Part shown: in pieces, positions 18,138-26,374 of the stretch | How the letters are laid out: the number at the start of each line of letters is the position of its first letter | Numbering within the stretch: position 1 is the first letter of the stretch | Origin: Candidatus Omnitrophota bacterium | Lineage (GTDB): Bacteria; Omnitrophota; Gorgyraeia; Zapsychrales; JAHFFX01 | DNA length: 33,212 nucleotides | Assembly (NCBI GenBank): GCA_023247725.1 | Contig: JAHFFW010000026.1 | Location: 1 to 33,212, forward strand | Direction of reading: 5' to 3' | Made by a program: the position numbers and the translations under genes | Notes under the pieces: model-generated | Databases searched by the model: none | What the model was told of the DNA's origin: nothing | What the model saw: the letters and a program-made list of their open reading frames with translations, nothing else

Positions 18138-19247
18138 TTATTTCCTAAATTCCTCATAAACCCCCAGCGTTTCGCGGGCGGTTTTTTCAAACGAGAATTC
18201 TTCGGCCCGTTTTAAGGCCCGGACCTGCAGTTGTTTTTTTAACGCCTCGTTCTTAAGGAGTCCGTCAATCGCCTCGGCAATTGAAATCGGTTGATTGGGA
18301 TCAGCCAAAATCGCGGCATCCCCAGCCACCTCTGGACAGGAAGAAACATTGGAGGTCACAACCGCCGCCCCGCAGCTGAGCGCCTCGAGGATCGGAAAAC
18401 CGAATCCTTCGAAGAACGAGGGAAAAATAAAAACCTCGCACAGATTATAAAAATATCGCAATTCCTCATTGCTGACAAATCCCATAAAACGCACATCCTC
18501 CTTTAATCCCTCGTCGGCAAGAATGCGGCTGACGTCCTCGCTCATCCACCCGGCGCGGCCAATGACGACCAATGGACCCGAAAAACGACCCTCATGCCGT
18601 AACAGCGAGTAGGCCTTCAACAAATTCTGCAGGTTCTTTCGCGGCTCGATCGTTCCGACGAATAATAAAAAAGGCGGGCGAATGCCTTTGAGACTGAGCC
18701 AACGCGCGGCGACCTCAGTCTCCTCTTCGTTAAGACGATAAAAATCCTTTCGTTCCACTCCTTGATAAATGAGACGCAGTTTGGCCGGGTCAAAATTGGT
18801 CCAGCGCAAGAGATCCTTATAGGTGCTTCGCGAGCAACAGATGATGCGCTCAGCTTTGGCAACCGTTTCTTTGAGCTGCTGTTCCGAGGTCGCGATCGTT
18901 TCCTTCGTGTGACCCTGCGCAAAGGCCCTAAAGACAAGATCATGCACGGTCACAATGATTTTAGGCCCCTTGATCCGAAGATCATCGAAACTGGGCGAAT
19001 GATAAATGTCCGCCTCTCCCACAGTTTTTTCTATGCCAAGATTGAAGGCATCCCATTTGACGGAAAAATTTTTTGCCTTGATTTTGGGAATTTTCCGACG
19101 GGTGTCAAAAAATCCCTTTTGCACATACAAAAGATATTCATTGGTGAAATCGATCTGGCTTAGGGAATGCACCAGGTGAAAGGCATAACGCCCGATTCCG
19201 GTATGCTCTTTAAGGAGGAACGATCGACAATTGATCGCGATTTTCAT
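18138..19247 (-). CDS. Family 4 glycosyltransferase
   Basis: A 369-residue GT-B retaining enzyme similar to mannosyltransferases of O-antigen and EPS clusters. The N-terminal domain has HTGIGRYAFHLV, and the HDLVFRAF segment is typical of the group. The C-terminal donor domain contains LFVGTIEPRKNLQNLLKAY, VRFMGFVSNEELRYFY and the EX7E stretch in FFEGFGFPILEALSCGAAVV. GDP-mannose or a GDP-heptose derivative is a plausible donor given the neighbours, but the sequence cannot show this. The start codon lies right at the edge of a heptamer spacer that ends GGGTCACAAATG on the coding strand. Confidence 0.88.
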   Translation of the reverse strand: MKIAINCRSFLLKEHTGIGRYAFHLVHSLSQIDFTNEYLLYVQKGFFDTRRKIPKIKAKNFSVKWDAFNLGIEKTVGEADIYHSPSFDDLRIKGPKIIVTVHDLVFRAFAQGHTKETIATSEQQLKETVAKAERIICCSRSTYKDLLRWTNFDPAKLRLIYQGVERKDFYRLNEEETEVAARWLSLKGIRPPFLLFVGTIEPRKNLQNLLKAYSLLRHEGRFSGPLVVIGRAGWMSEDVSRILADEGLKEDVRFMGFVSNEELRYFYNLCEVFIFPSFFEGFGFPILEALSCGAAVVTSNVSSCPEVAGDAAILADPNQPISIAEAIDGLLKNEALKKQLQVRALKRAEEFSFEKTARETLGVYEEFRK

Positions 19248-19249
19248 TT

Positions 19250-19327
19250 GTGACCCGGAAAGCTGAAGGGGTCACCAGTCACAAGTCACCCGTCATCTTG
19301 CTGTGACTTGTGGCCTGTGACTTGTGA
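19250..19327. repeat. 7-nt-period spacer repeat at the DegT/GT4 junction
   Basis: Contains GTGACCC (19250-19256) facing GGGTCAC (19269-19275), then heptamers AGTCACA, AGTCACC, CGTCATC facing TGTGACT, TGTGGCC, TGTGACT, TGTGATT. AGTCACAAGTCAC at 19277-19289 pairs with GTGACTTGTGA at 19317-19327. The 3' end of the DegT gene is encoded inside this repeat, so its last ~15 residues are spacer-derived. Confidence 0.75.
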
Positions 19328-20496
19328 TTTTTTTTAGAATAATGCTTTTCTTTCAAAAATCTCTCCACCACCTTCACCACATACTTTAATTCGGGGACTC
19401 CCAAGTCCTGGTGCACGCCGATGTGAATGCCGTGATTGGAAAGATATTCCGAATTGGGGAAATCGCCGAGACGATGACCCAAAAAGGCGTAGCTGGGGCA
19501 TTGCGTCGGTATGGAATAAAACAGATTGCGTGAATCAACTCCGTTGACGTCGAGGAACTGGACAAGCTCATCTTTGGAAAATCCGACGCCCTCTCTCAGA
19601 GTGATGGGGAAGGCGTGCGGCCCCAGTTTTTCATAAGCCTCTTCCCGAAACGGCAGAAAGAATTCCGAAAATTTCTCAAAGGCCTTGCACAGATAAAGCA
19701 TGTTTCGCCGTCGGGTATTCAGGATTTTGTTAAAAATTTTGATCGCCCCGATACCCACCGCCGCTTCCAGCTCGTTCATTTTGGAGGAGAAACCAATCCG
19801 CTGATAAATGAAATGACCGACCATGCCGTGATTGCGCAAGGATCGAACCGCCTCATCAATTTTTGGATCATTGGTCGTGAGCATGCCTCCCTCGATGGAG
19901 GTGATGATATGGGCTGCATACAGGCTGAATGCCGCGACATTGCCGAAGGTGCCAATGCGCCTTCCTTTATATTCTGCTCCGTGAGCCTCGGCGGCATCTT
20001 CAATCACAAACAATTTATGCTTTTTTGCAATGGCGATAATTCGATCCATCTCGGCTGGCTTGCCCATGAGGTGAACCGGCATGATGGCCCGGGTCCGCGG
20101 GCCGATGACTTTTTCAATAGCCTGCGGATCAATATTCAACGTTTCTTTCTTCACATCCACAAAGACCGGCGTAAAGCCAGCCTGCAAGACCGCGTTCGCC
20201 GTGGCCACGAAGGTAAAAGCCGGAATAATGATTTCATCGCCTCGATGAGCGCCAAAATCATAAAGCGCGGCGCAGGCCAAGGCATTGGCATCCGTGCCAC
20301 TGGAAACAGCGACCGCGTATTTCACGCCGAAGGTTATGGCAAAACGCTCCTCAAATTCCCGTACCAACCGGCCGTTGGTGACCATTTTTGTCGAGAGCGC
20401 GCGGTGAATCAAGCGTTTCGCCTGTGGAGTAATCGAAACAGTCCCAAAGGGGACTTTGTATTTGACTTTTTTGGCAATGTTAACTTCTTTTAACAT
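19279..20496 (-). CDS. DegT-fold PLP enzyme with His for Lys (ColD/RfbH-type 3-dehydratase signature)
   Basis: A 405-residue DegT-family protein. The PLP pocket is intact (SSGTDANALA, IPAFTFVATANAV, VIEDAAEAHGAE), but the Schiff-base site reads FSLYAAHIITSIEGG, so H196 replaces the catalytic Lys. The same replacement (PAHHITMGEGG-like) marks ColD and RfbH, which remove the C3 hydroxyl of 4-keto-6-deoxy sugars instead of transaminating. The iron-sulphur Cys set of RfbH is not seen, so ColD-like chemistry, using glutamate, is the better guess. The ATG at 20496 sits 13 bases after hddC; an upstream in-frame start reads back into hddC. The C-terminal tail SQATSHSKMTGDL is read from a heptamer spacer. 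Confidence 0.85.
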   Translation of the reverse strand: MLKEVNIAKKVKYKVPFGTVSITPQAKRLIHRALSTKMVTNGRLVREFEERFAITFGVKYAVAVSSGTDANALACAALYDFGAHRGDEIIIPAFTFVATANAVLQAGFTPVFVDVKKETLNIDPQAIEKVIGPRTRAIMPVHLMGKPAEMDRIIAIAKKHKLFVIEDAAEAHGAEYKGRRIGTFGNVAAFSLYAAHIITSIEGGMLTTNDPKIDEAVRSLRNHGMVGHFIYQRIGFSSKMNELEAAVGIGAIKIFNKILNTRRRNMLYLCKAFEKFSEFFLPFREEAYEKLGPHAFPITLREGVGFSKDELVQFLDVNGVDSRNLFYSIPTQCPSYAFLGHRLGDFPNSEYLSNHGIHIGVHQDLGVPELKYVVKVVERFLKEKHYSKKNHKSQATSHSKMTGDL

Positions 20497-20509
20497 CAGT
20501 AATTTTCCA

Positions 20510-21241
20510 TTATGATCGTTTCTTCTCCATCGCCTTGATGGTTTCTCGATACCGGTCGGGCGTTCCGATATCCATAAAGACTTCCTCGACGATAAACCCA
20601 TACATCGCCTGCCGGGCCAAAACCGGGAAAAAATCCTTTTCCAAAGAAAACTTTTTCGCTCCCGGCATCAGAGAAAAAATTTCTTTTGAAAAACAGTACG
20701 CGCCGGCATTGACCCATCCACCCGAATGTCCGTCTTGACCCGCGGGGCTCTTCATCTTTTCTCGGAATTCCATGATTCGCTCCTCTGGTCCAAGGAGAAT
20801 GGAACCGTAATCAGCGCGCTCTTTGACCTTACTGATGGCGAGGGTCGCAACGGCCTTTTTTTGCAAATGAAAATGAACAAATTTTCCCCAATCGAGGGGA
20901 CAAAAGCAATCTCCATTCAACAAAAGAAAAGGATCGCTATGGAACAACCCTTGCGCATTTTTTAAAGCGCCTCCTGTACCTAAAGGTTCTTCTTCTCTCG
21001 AGAACTCGATTTTCAAGCCGCCTTTTTTTTGCCGAAAATAATCTTCCACTTCCTGCGCCTTATAACCCGTGCATAGAATGATCCGTTCCAGGCCGAATGC
21101 GGCCAATTGCTGAATGAGGATCTCCAGAAATGGATGACCTCCGACGGGAGCCATCACCTTGGGGGTTTCCCCCAGTTCGGGGCGCAACCGCATGCCCAGG
21201 CCACCACAGAGGATGGCAACATCGATTTCAAAAGTATTCAT
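20510..21241 (-). CDS. hddC: D-glycero-D-manno-heptose 1-phosphate guanylyltransferase
   Basis: A 243-residue sugar-phosphate nucleotidyltransferase with AILCGGLGMRLRPELGETPKVMAPVGGHPF at the N-terminus (loop GGLGxRLR, then PK), EEPLGTGGALKNA, the LLNGDCF metal site, WVNAGAYCFSKE and FMDIGTPDRYRE. Size and motifs fit HddC, which makes GDP-D-glycero-alpha-D-manno-heptose. The kinase HddA is encoded just upstream and the phosphatase GmhB lies in the same operon, which supports this over a glucose-1-phosphate enzyme. The spacer before its ATG is a heptamer hairpin. Confidence 0.88.
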   Translation of the reverse strand: MNTFEIDVAILCGGLGMRLRPELGETPKVMAPVGGHPFLEILIQQLAAFGLERIILCTGYKAQEVEDYFRQKKGGLKIEFSREEEPLGTGGALKNAQGLFHSDPFLLLNGDCFCPLDWGKFVHFHLQKKAVATLAISKVKERADYGSILLGPEERIMEFREKMKSPAGQDGHSGGWVNAGAYCFSKEIFSLMPGAKKFSLEKDFFPVLARQAMYGFIVEEVFMDIGTPDRYRETIKAMEKKRS

Positions 21242-21249
21242 GGCCGAGT

Positions 21250-21318
21250 GACGAAGGACGAGAAATTCAGGACATGTTTGTCTTTACGTCCATCGTCCCT
21301 CATCCCTCGTCCTTCGTC
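21250..21318. repeat. Heptamer hairpin between hddA and hddC
   Basis: GACGAAGGACGAG (21250-21262) and CTCGTCCTTCGTC (21306-21318) are a perfect 13-bp inverted repeat. The right side is a 7-nt tandem array on the plus strand: CGTCCAT, CGTCCCT, CATCCCT, CGTCCTT, CGTC. The arms lie 8 bases from the hddA stop (21326) and 9 bases from the hddC start (21241), so the stem spans the whole junction. Confidence 0.85.
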
Positions 21319-21325
21319 GATATAA

Positions 21326-22327
21326 CTATTCACTAATCTTGCCGCTGTTGGGCTGGTAAAAGATGATCTGGCTGCCCAGATCCTCAAAACGAAAGGGAAT
21401 TTCCAGCAATTTGCGCAGCTTGCGCCGTATGGCCTTCTGATGCGGTGGTTCTGCGAAGATAAGGACAAATCCGCCGCCGCCCGCTCCCAAAAGTTTGCCG
21501 CCAATGGCGCCCGCCCTTCTGGCGGCATCATAAATGTCATTGATGAGCGTGGTCGTGATTTTGTCCGAAAGACTGCGTTTGAGTTTCCAACTTTCATGCA
21601 GAAGTTTGCCGAACGATTTGAGATTATTCCCATTGAGAATGGCGATGGCCTGCCGGGTCATTTCATACATAATTTTGAGTTCTTTGCGCTTTTTGGGAAT
21701 GTTTTTGATTTGATGCACGGCAATCTCTGATGCCAGACGGGAAAAACCCGTAAAAAACATCATCAGGTGTCTTTCCAGGAGCCGTTTCTTTTCCCAGGGA
21801 ATCGTCACTTTGTGAACATGCAAGTGATTATCACCGCCAAATTCGATGTAATTGAGCCCCCCAAAGGCGGCCAGGGCCTGGTCCTGGCATCCGACATTTT
21901 CCTTACACATCTCCTGCTCGACATAAATCGCTTCTCTGGCCAATTCCTCTTTACTGATCAGGGCGCCTTTGAGCGCATACAAACTGTTCAAAAGCCCGAC
22001 GGTAAAAGAAGAGCTCGATCCCAATCCCGTCCGCGCGGGAAGATCACCGTCGTGGTGGATTTCCACGCCTTCCTTGATTTTAAGAAACTTCAGAACCTCG
22101 CGCACGGCCGGATGGTCAATGTCGTTAACGCTTTTGACATGTTCCATCTTGGAATAAATAATGCGGCTCTTGTGCTGGAAAAAAGGCGGCAGATATCGGC
22201 AGGTGATATAGCAGTATTTGTCAATCGTCGTGGCGAGGACCGCTCCTTTGTGATCATGAAACCAGGCTGGATAATCGGTCCCTCCACCAAAAAAGGAAAC
22301 GCGAAACGGGGTACGGCTAATGATCAT
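21326..22327 (-). CDS. hddA: D-glycero-D-manno-heptose 7-phosphate kinase (GHMP family)
   Basis: A 333-residue GHMP kinase that phosphorylates heptose 7-phosphate at C1. The N-terminal ISRTPFRVSFFGGGTDYPAW is characteristic of HddA. The ATP loop is LPARTGLGSSSSFTVG, and the C-terminal glycine loop is GGKLLGAGGGGFVL. It overlaps the radical SAM gene by 4 bases (ATGA) and precedes hddC, which acts two steps later. The isomerase gmhA needed to make the substrate was not found in the window. The order of genes does not follow the order of reactions. Confidence 0.92.
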   Translation of the reverse strand: MIISRTPFRVSFFGGGTDYPAWFHDHKGAVLATTIDKYCYITCRYLPPFFQHKSRIIYSKMEHVKSVNDIDHPAVREVLKFLKIKEGVEIHHDGDLPARTGLGSSSSFTVGLLNSLYALKGALISKEELAREAIYVEQEMCKENVGCQDQALAAFGGLNYIEFGGDNHLHVHKVTIPWEKKRLLERHLMMFFTGFSRLASEIAVHQIKNIPKKRKELKIMYEMTRQAIAILNGNNLKSFGKLLHESWKLKRSLSDKITTTLINDIYDAARRAGAIGGKLLGAGGGGFVLIFAEPPHQKAIRRKLRKLLEIPFRFEDLGSQIIFYQPNSGKISE

Positions 22328-23835
22328 GTGCTAAAAACTTTCTTCAAAATTTTTCGCTTGAGCTGGATTTGCGTGGACCGAAGGGTTTCCTCGGCGGCCT
22401 TGGCCCCAAATTTGGTTCGTAATAAATCCAGAAAGCGAGGATTGGTATGGTATTTCATCCAGGCCTTGTCGCGGAATTCCAGGACCTGCTCGGCGGATAG
22501 ATACTTCGTCGGCAAAGGCTGAGTATCATAGGAATGCTGCGAAAAACCCGCGTAAGTCTCGGGGAGTTTCCACCCTTCTTTGCGGGCCAAACCGTATAAA
22601 GGCGAGCCCGGATAGGCCATGGCCGAATAGAAATTGGCCATCTCCGTGCACATCTCCATGGCCAAATCGAGCGTCATCTGCATGGTTTCATAATTGTCTT
22701 CCGGCAATCCAAAAATGTAATTGGCCGCAACGTTGATGCCGTGATCACGGATCCGTTGGACGACCGAACGGATATCCACGTCTTCAAAGCGGCCCTTGGT
22801 CACGTCTTTACGAACTTTGGTATTGCCGCTTTCAATTCCTAAGGCGAGATAGTTGACGCCGGCTTTCTTGAGCGTCTCCAAAAATTGGGGTTTGACCGTG
22901 TCGACCCGCGAATAACACCAGATATTGAATTTGTAACCTCGCTCGATGATCAATTGGCACAGGCGCATAAAATGATTGGCATTCAAAACAAACAGCTCAT
23001 CGGCGATTTTGATATTCGTGATTCCCTGTCTCGCAAAAAAATCAAACTCCCGAATGATGAATTCCGGATCCCAATAGCGGAACACGGCGCTGCCGTCGGA
23101 GAATTCATTTTCCTGGCGGTTGATGATATTGATCATGCAAAACGAGCACTTCATGGGACAGCCGAGGCTCGTGTACAACGCGGCGAACGGCTGACGTTGG
23201 CTGCCATTGGGCAGGGCATGCCACAGGGCGGTTCGATATTGTTTGAGTGGGAGCAAATCCCAGGCGACACCGGGAAGCTCGGTCGGCAAATGTTCTTTAG
23301 CCACGATTGGCATGGGACCATTCAAAATAACCTGGCCATCCTCACGAAAGCCTAACCCTAAGACCTTGTCCAAATCTTGATCCAAATCGGTCTTAAGCAA
23401 TTGCGAAATGGTGTAAACCCCTTCATTCTGGCAAACAAAATCTACACAAGGGTGACGCTCCAAAACCTCGCGCGGCAAGGCGGCCACGTGTCCGCCGACG
23501 AATAAAATCTTCTGCCGTGGGTTAATTTTTTTGATTTCCTCGGCCAACGCCACGGCCCCTTCCATATTCTGGGAGCTGGCAGAAGGCTGCTGGCCATAAA
23601 CAACCAAACAGGTCAACCGGGGATTGGCTTCATGGATTTTTTGGGCGGATTCACGGTCGGTCAAATGCAGGGCCTCGCAATCCAAAAAATCGACGCTAAA
23701 ACCACGCTGGTGGCTGTGGCTCGCGAGCATTCCGGCCCAAATGGGCGGCTCGATGGCGGAAAAATCCTTGCTGAGATCCTGGTAAATCTTGTGGGCGGCG
23801 TTGGGATGGACGAAAAAAATGTCGAGTTGTTTCAT
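22324..23835 (-). CDS. B12-binding-domain radical SAM protein
   Basis: A 503-residue protein. The N-terminal ~150 residues resemble a cobalamin-binding domain (EPPIWAGMLASHSHQRG, LFVGGHVAALP), and the radical SAM site is CPMKCSFC (C226, C230, C233), followed by a GIES segment and YIFGLPED. Such enzymes do difficult methylations or rearrangements, but no substrate can be named. Its ATG at 23835 overlaps the TGA of the DUF7689-like gene (ATGA), and its own stop overlaps the hddA start likewise. The tight link to hddA makes heptose or lipid modification attractive but unproven. An in-frame start further upstream lies inside the preceding gene and is rejected. Confidence 0.85.
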   Translation of the reverse strand: MKQLDIFFVHPNAAHKIYQDLSKDFSAIEPPIWAGMLASHSHQRGFSVDFLDCEALHLTDRESAQKIHEANPRLTCLVVYGQQPSASSQNMEGAVALAEEIKKINPRQKILFVGGHVAALPREVLERHPCVDFVCQNEGVYTISQLLKTDLDQDLDKVLGLGFREDGQVILNGPMPIVAKEHLPTELPGVAWDLLPLKQYRTALWHALPNGSQRQPFAALYTSLGCPMKCSFCMINIINRQENEFSDGSAVFRYWDPEFIIREFDFFARQGITNIKIADELFVLNANHFMRLCQLIIERGYKFNIWCYSRVDTVKPQFLETLKKAGVNYLALGIESGNTKVRKDVTKGRFEDVDIRSVVQRIRDHGINVAANYIFGLPEDNYETMQMTLDLAMEMCTEMANFYSAMAYPGSPLYGLARKEGWKLPETYAGFSQHSYDTQPLPTKYLSAEQVLEFRDKAWMKYHTNPRFLDLLRTKFGAKAAEETLRSTQIQLKRKILKKVFST

Positions 23836-24242
23836 AAAACAACAGGGGGTTTCTTCATTATTACTCGCAAATCTCCGTACGGTAGATTTTCTAAAGTTTT
23901 CCACTCCTTCACGAATGCATGCTCGATATCAACATCCGTTCCGAGTTTACTTGTCCACTGTCCATTGCTAAGTTGTCTCGAAGCATGTATTGTTTGCATA
24001 AGCGGATCACCATAAAGTACAATCTTTTCATAGTTTTTTTCAAGATCAAGGTTTTTACAAATTTCAAATCCAAGCGCCTTAAAAGCGTCTACATAAGCCT
24101 CAAAAGAATACTTTCTCAAGGCATTTGGGGGCCAATAATAATCTCCCATTGGATCAGGTTCCCACCAATGTAAGCTATCTCCGGCCGCCCAAGCGATACA
24201 ATTATATTCTGGAGTTGCTGGGCTTGTAACAATAAAACTCAT
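23832..24242 (-). CDS. DUF7689-like protein
   Basis: A 136-residue protein from the ATG at 24242, one base after the stop of the gene before it. The pattern YNCIAWAAGD (C15), WWEPD, YYWPP, then HASRQLSNGQWTSKLG (H86) and DIEH (H108) matches my memory of the DUF7689 family. An early Asn-Cys, a later His, and a WTSKLG...DIEH block could form a papain-like catalytic site, but this is speculation. It is the last gene of an AT-rich three-gene block. Its TGA overlaps the radical SAM start, so the block is precisely embedded in the operon. Confidence 0.65.
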   Translation of the reverse strand: MSFIVTSPATPEYNCIAWAAGDSLHWWEPDPMGDYYWPPNALRKYSFEAYVDAFKALGFEICKNLDLEKNYEKIVLYGDPLMQTIHASRQLSNGQWTSKLGTDVDIEHAFVKEWKTLENLPYGDLRVIMKKPPVVL

Positions 24243-24243
24243 A

Positions 24244-24669
24244 TTAAAAATCAAGATCTTGTTGTTTTGCCCAAACTAACCAATCACGACACATTTCCTT
24301 TAATTTACCTCTACTTTTCGGTTGAATTGGATCGGCTCCTGTAATAGCCTTAAGCGCCCAAAGCCAATGGTCCGGTCGATTTTCAATTTCAAAGAACAAT
24401 AAGGGCAATACCTTTTCTCCCATACCGATTATTTTTTGATAATTTGGATTCATACAAATTTCCAATGTTGTTGAAGCATACTTGACTTCTTGCTTCCATT
24501 GAAAGTAAAGATTATAAAACTCTGTAACCAAATTATTATGTCTTGAAACTGGAAAATAGTAATGAGAGGAGATCGACTTGAGTTTTTGAATTGCAGAATG
24601 GGATTCTGGGCTCATTCCGAGGTCTTCTTCAAAATATTGTTTTACTCTATCCGAACTAGCAATTCTCAT
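24244..24669 (-). CDS. Small conserved protein of unknown function (WLWALKAITG...WLVWA)
   Basis: A 141-residue, mostly helical and soluble protein. Its C-terminal half holds IIGMGEKVLPLLFFEIE, then RPDHWLWALKAITG and a final DWLVWAKQQ. I recall this pattern from hypothetical proteins but know no function. The helical repeat-like character could support protein binding. It starts in a 4-base ATGA overlap with the TIGR04255-like gene and ends one base before the DUF7689-like start, so the three are made together. Base composition is distinctly more A/T-rich than the sugar genes on both sides. Confidence 0.6.
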   Translation of the reverse strand: MRIASSDRVKQYFEEDLGMSPESHSAIQKLKSISSHYYFPVSRHNNLVTEFYNLYFQWKQEVKYASTTLEICMNPNYQKIIGMGEKVLPLLFFEIENRPDHWLWALKAITGADPIQPKSRGKLKEMCRDWLVWAKQQDLDF

Positions 24670-25409
24670 CTGAATAAATCCTTGGCCTTATCTGTCAAAC
24701 TGTTTATAAATATTTGATTCTTAAAATTTCTCAATTGCTCAAACTTTTCCCACATTAATTCTGAATAAGCGTCCGAAATTTGATTATAAAAAACATCTAT
24801 ATCGAATATTAATGGAAGAAATCCATCTTTTATTTGTTCTATGGTTTCGGTGACTATGCCTTTTGATTGAATCGCATCATTTTCAATTACTAATCTCATA
24901 AAAAACTCTGACAATTCGTTTGGAATATTTGAGGCAACCTCTGGAACAGTGAGTATATATTGCTTAAAATCTTCTAAAGGCAAGGGAATTTCTATTTTAT
25001 TAATATAACGTAATGCAATTCTCTTAACGTTTACAGGCTCAGCAATTTGTCTATATACATTCCAGAGTAGTTTAGCTTGAGAACGAAACTCTTCCCAATT
25101 TTTATAAGGTTTTAACCTATTGAAAGTAAAACCATCTAGTCTGACCTGAGCAACACTCAACCCGTCATTTGAATTAAAGAAGAAACCATCTGTGCCCGCT
25201 CTTGGAGAAACTACCTCTGGAAGAATGCCAGGCTTGAACTCAAACTTACCTTCCCAAGTAAATCGCTCTTTTTTTACGGGATAATTATCGTTTACTTTGT
25301 CTTGAAAACTTGCAAGCGTTTCAAGAGTAGTATCTTTAGGAAGATTGACTCTTATATCTAAGAGAGCTTCTGTAATTGGAGGATTTAGGAAAGATAATGT
25401 ATTTGCCAT
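24666..25409 (-). CDS. TIGR04255-family protein
   Basis: A 247-residue protein that fits the sporadically distributed TIGR04255 family. It starts with FLNPPITEALLDIRVNLP, then GFTFNRLKPYKNWEEF, LWNVYRQIAEP and the diagnostic RIALRYINKIEIPLP, and ends in a helical region. The family has no known biochemical function; its patchy distribution suggests a mobile accessory or defence-type role. No signal peptide or membrane segment is visible. It is the first gene of the AT-rich trio and lies 9 bases after the epimerase stop. No good ribosome site precedes the ATG. Confidence 0.75.
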   Translation of the reverse strand: MANTLSFLNPPITEALLDIRVNLPKDTTLETLASFQDKVNDNYPVKKERFTWEGKFEFKPGILPEVVSPRAGTDGFFFNSNDGLSVAQVRLDGFTFNRLKPYKNWEEFRSQAKLLWNVYRQIAEPVNVKRIALRYINKIEIPLPLEDFKQYILTVPEVASNIPNELSEFFMRLVIENDAIQSKGIVTETIEQIKDGFLPLIFDIDVFYNQISDAYSELMWEKFEQLRNFKNQIFINSLTDKAKDLFR

Positions 25410-25418
25410 TAGCTATTA

Positions 25419-26351
25419 TCATACATTCGCAAATTGATTTCGCTTAATTATTTTATACCCTTTTACAAGTTCCCTGATTCCTTGACTTAAGGAAACCTCC
25501 GGCTTAAATCCGGCCTTCTCAATCTTCTCGTTGCTGACGATATAATCGCGCTTGTCCGGGTCTTCGCCGATTTTGGATTCGACAAAATAAAATTCCGGGA
25601 CCTGTTTGCGGATTTCCTGGCAGAGCTCTAATTTGCTGAGATTGGCGTCACTTAGGCCCACATTATAGGGTTCATTTTTCATCTTGTCAAAATGATTCAG
25701 GCTATAAAAAAAGACTTTAGCCACATCGCGGACATGAATGTAGTTGCGTTTAAACTGCGCCTCAAACAAAACCACAAAACGGTCATAAACCGCGCGGTAG
25801 GTGAAGTCATTGACGAGCAAATCCAACCGCATGCGCGGGCTCACTCCGAAAGCGGTCGCCAAACGCAGCGTGATCCCCCGTCCTGACTGCAGGATCGCGT
25901 CTTCGGCTTGGACCTTTAGCTTTCCATACAGTGAAATCGGGCGCAGGGGTGTTTTTTCCGTGCAGTGTTTGCCTTTCTCTCCAACTCCATAACCGCTATT
26001 GGTCGTAGGAAAAATGATCATCTGGTTCTTGCTCGTTAATTCCACGATCATTTTGATGGCATCGAAAAGGATCGTCTGCGCTCCGATGGGATCTTGAGCA
26101 CACAAGGGTGCGCCGGTCAAACATGCCAGGGGAAAAACGGCATCGGCGTCTTTGAGGTGCCGCGAAACTAATTCCTTATTCCGGGTATCACCCCTCACGA
26201 CCGAAAATTTTTCATCATGACAGCAGTCCAAGAGCGAAGTCTGATTGTACATGAAATTATCCAGGACAACGACGCTGTGTCCTTGCTGTAAGAGGAAGGG
26301 CACCAAAACCGATCCCAGATAACCGGCGCCGCCGGTCACTAGAATTTTCAT
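25419..26351 (-). CDS. NAD-dependent nucleotide-sugar epimerase/dehydratase
   Basis: A 310-residue extended-SDR protein from the ATG at 26351, preceded by a clear AGGAG 5 bases away. The Rossmann loop is VTGGAGYLGS; the catalytic region is PTTNSGYG and LYGKLK (Tyr-x3-Lys). RNYIHVRDVA and PYNVG follow as in the family. CLTGAPLCAQDP in the expected LAA position is unusual and may reflect a special substrate. Likely a reductase or epimerase on the 4-keto sugar of this cluster; the reaction is not assignable. Upstream lies the largest heptamer spacer; downstream, the AT-rich trio. Confidence 0.85.
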   Translation of the reverse strand: MKILVTGGAGYLGSVLVPFLLQQGHSVVVLDNFMYNQTSLLDCCHDEKFSVVRGDTRNKELVSRHLKDADAVFPLACLTGAPLCAQDPIGAQTILFDAIKMIVELTSKNQMIIFPTTNSGYGVGEKGKHCTEKTPLRPISLYGKLKVQAEDAILQSGRGITLRLATAFGVSPRMRLDLLVNDFTYRAVYDRFVVLFEAQFKRNYIHVRDVAKVFFYSLNHFDKMKNEPYNVGLSDANLSKLELCQEIRKQVPEFYFVESKIGEDPDKRDYIVSNEKIEKAGFKPEVSLSQGIRELVKGYKIIKRNQFANV

Positions 26352-26374
26352 GAGAACTCCTGGTTTCAAATTAT

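Noticed and set aside
19615-20493. 292-codon plus-strand open frame opposite the DegT-type gene
   Set aside because: It is a shadow of the coding strand: no ribosome site, no known motif, and it covers strongly conserved PLP-enzyme sequence.
19250-21318. Short tandem repeats as a CRISPR array
   Set aside because: Units are 7 nt with no spacers of regular length, lie at several junctions, and no cas genes are present.
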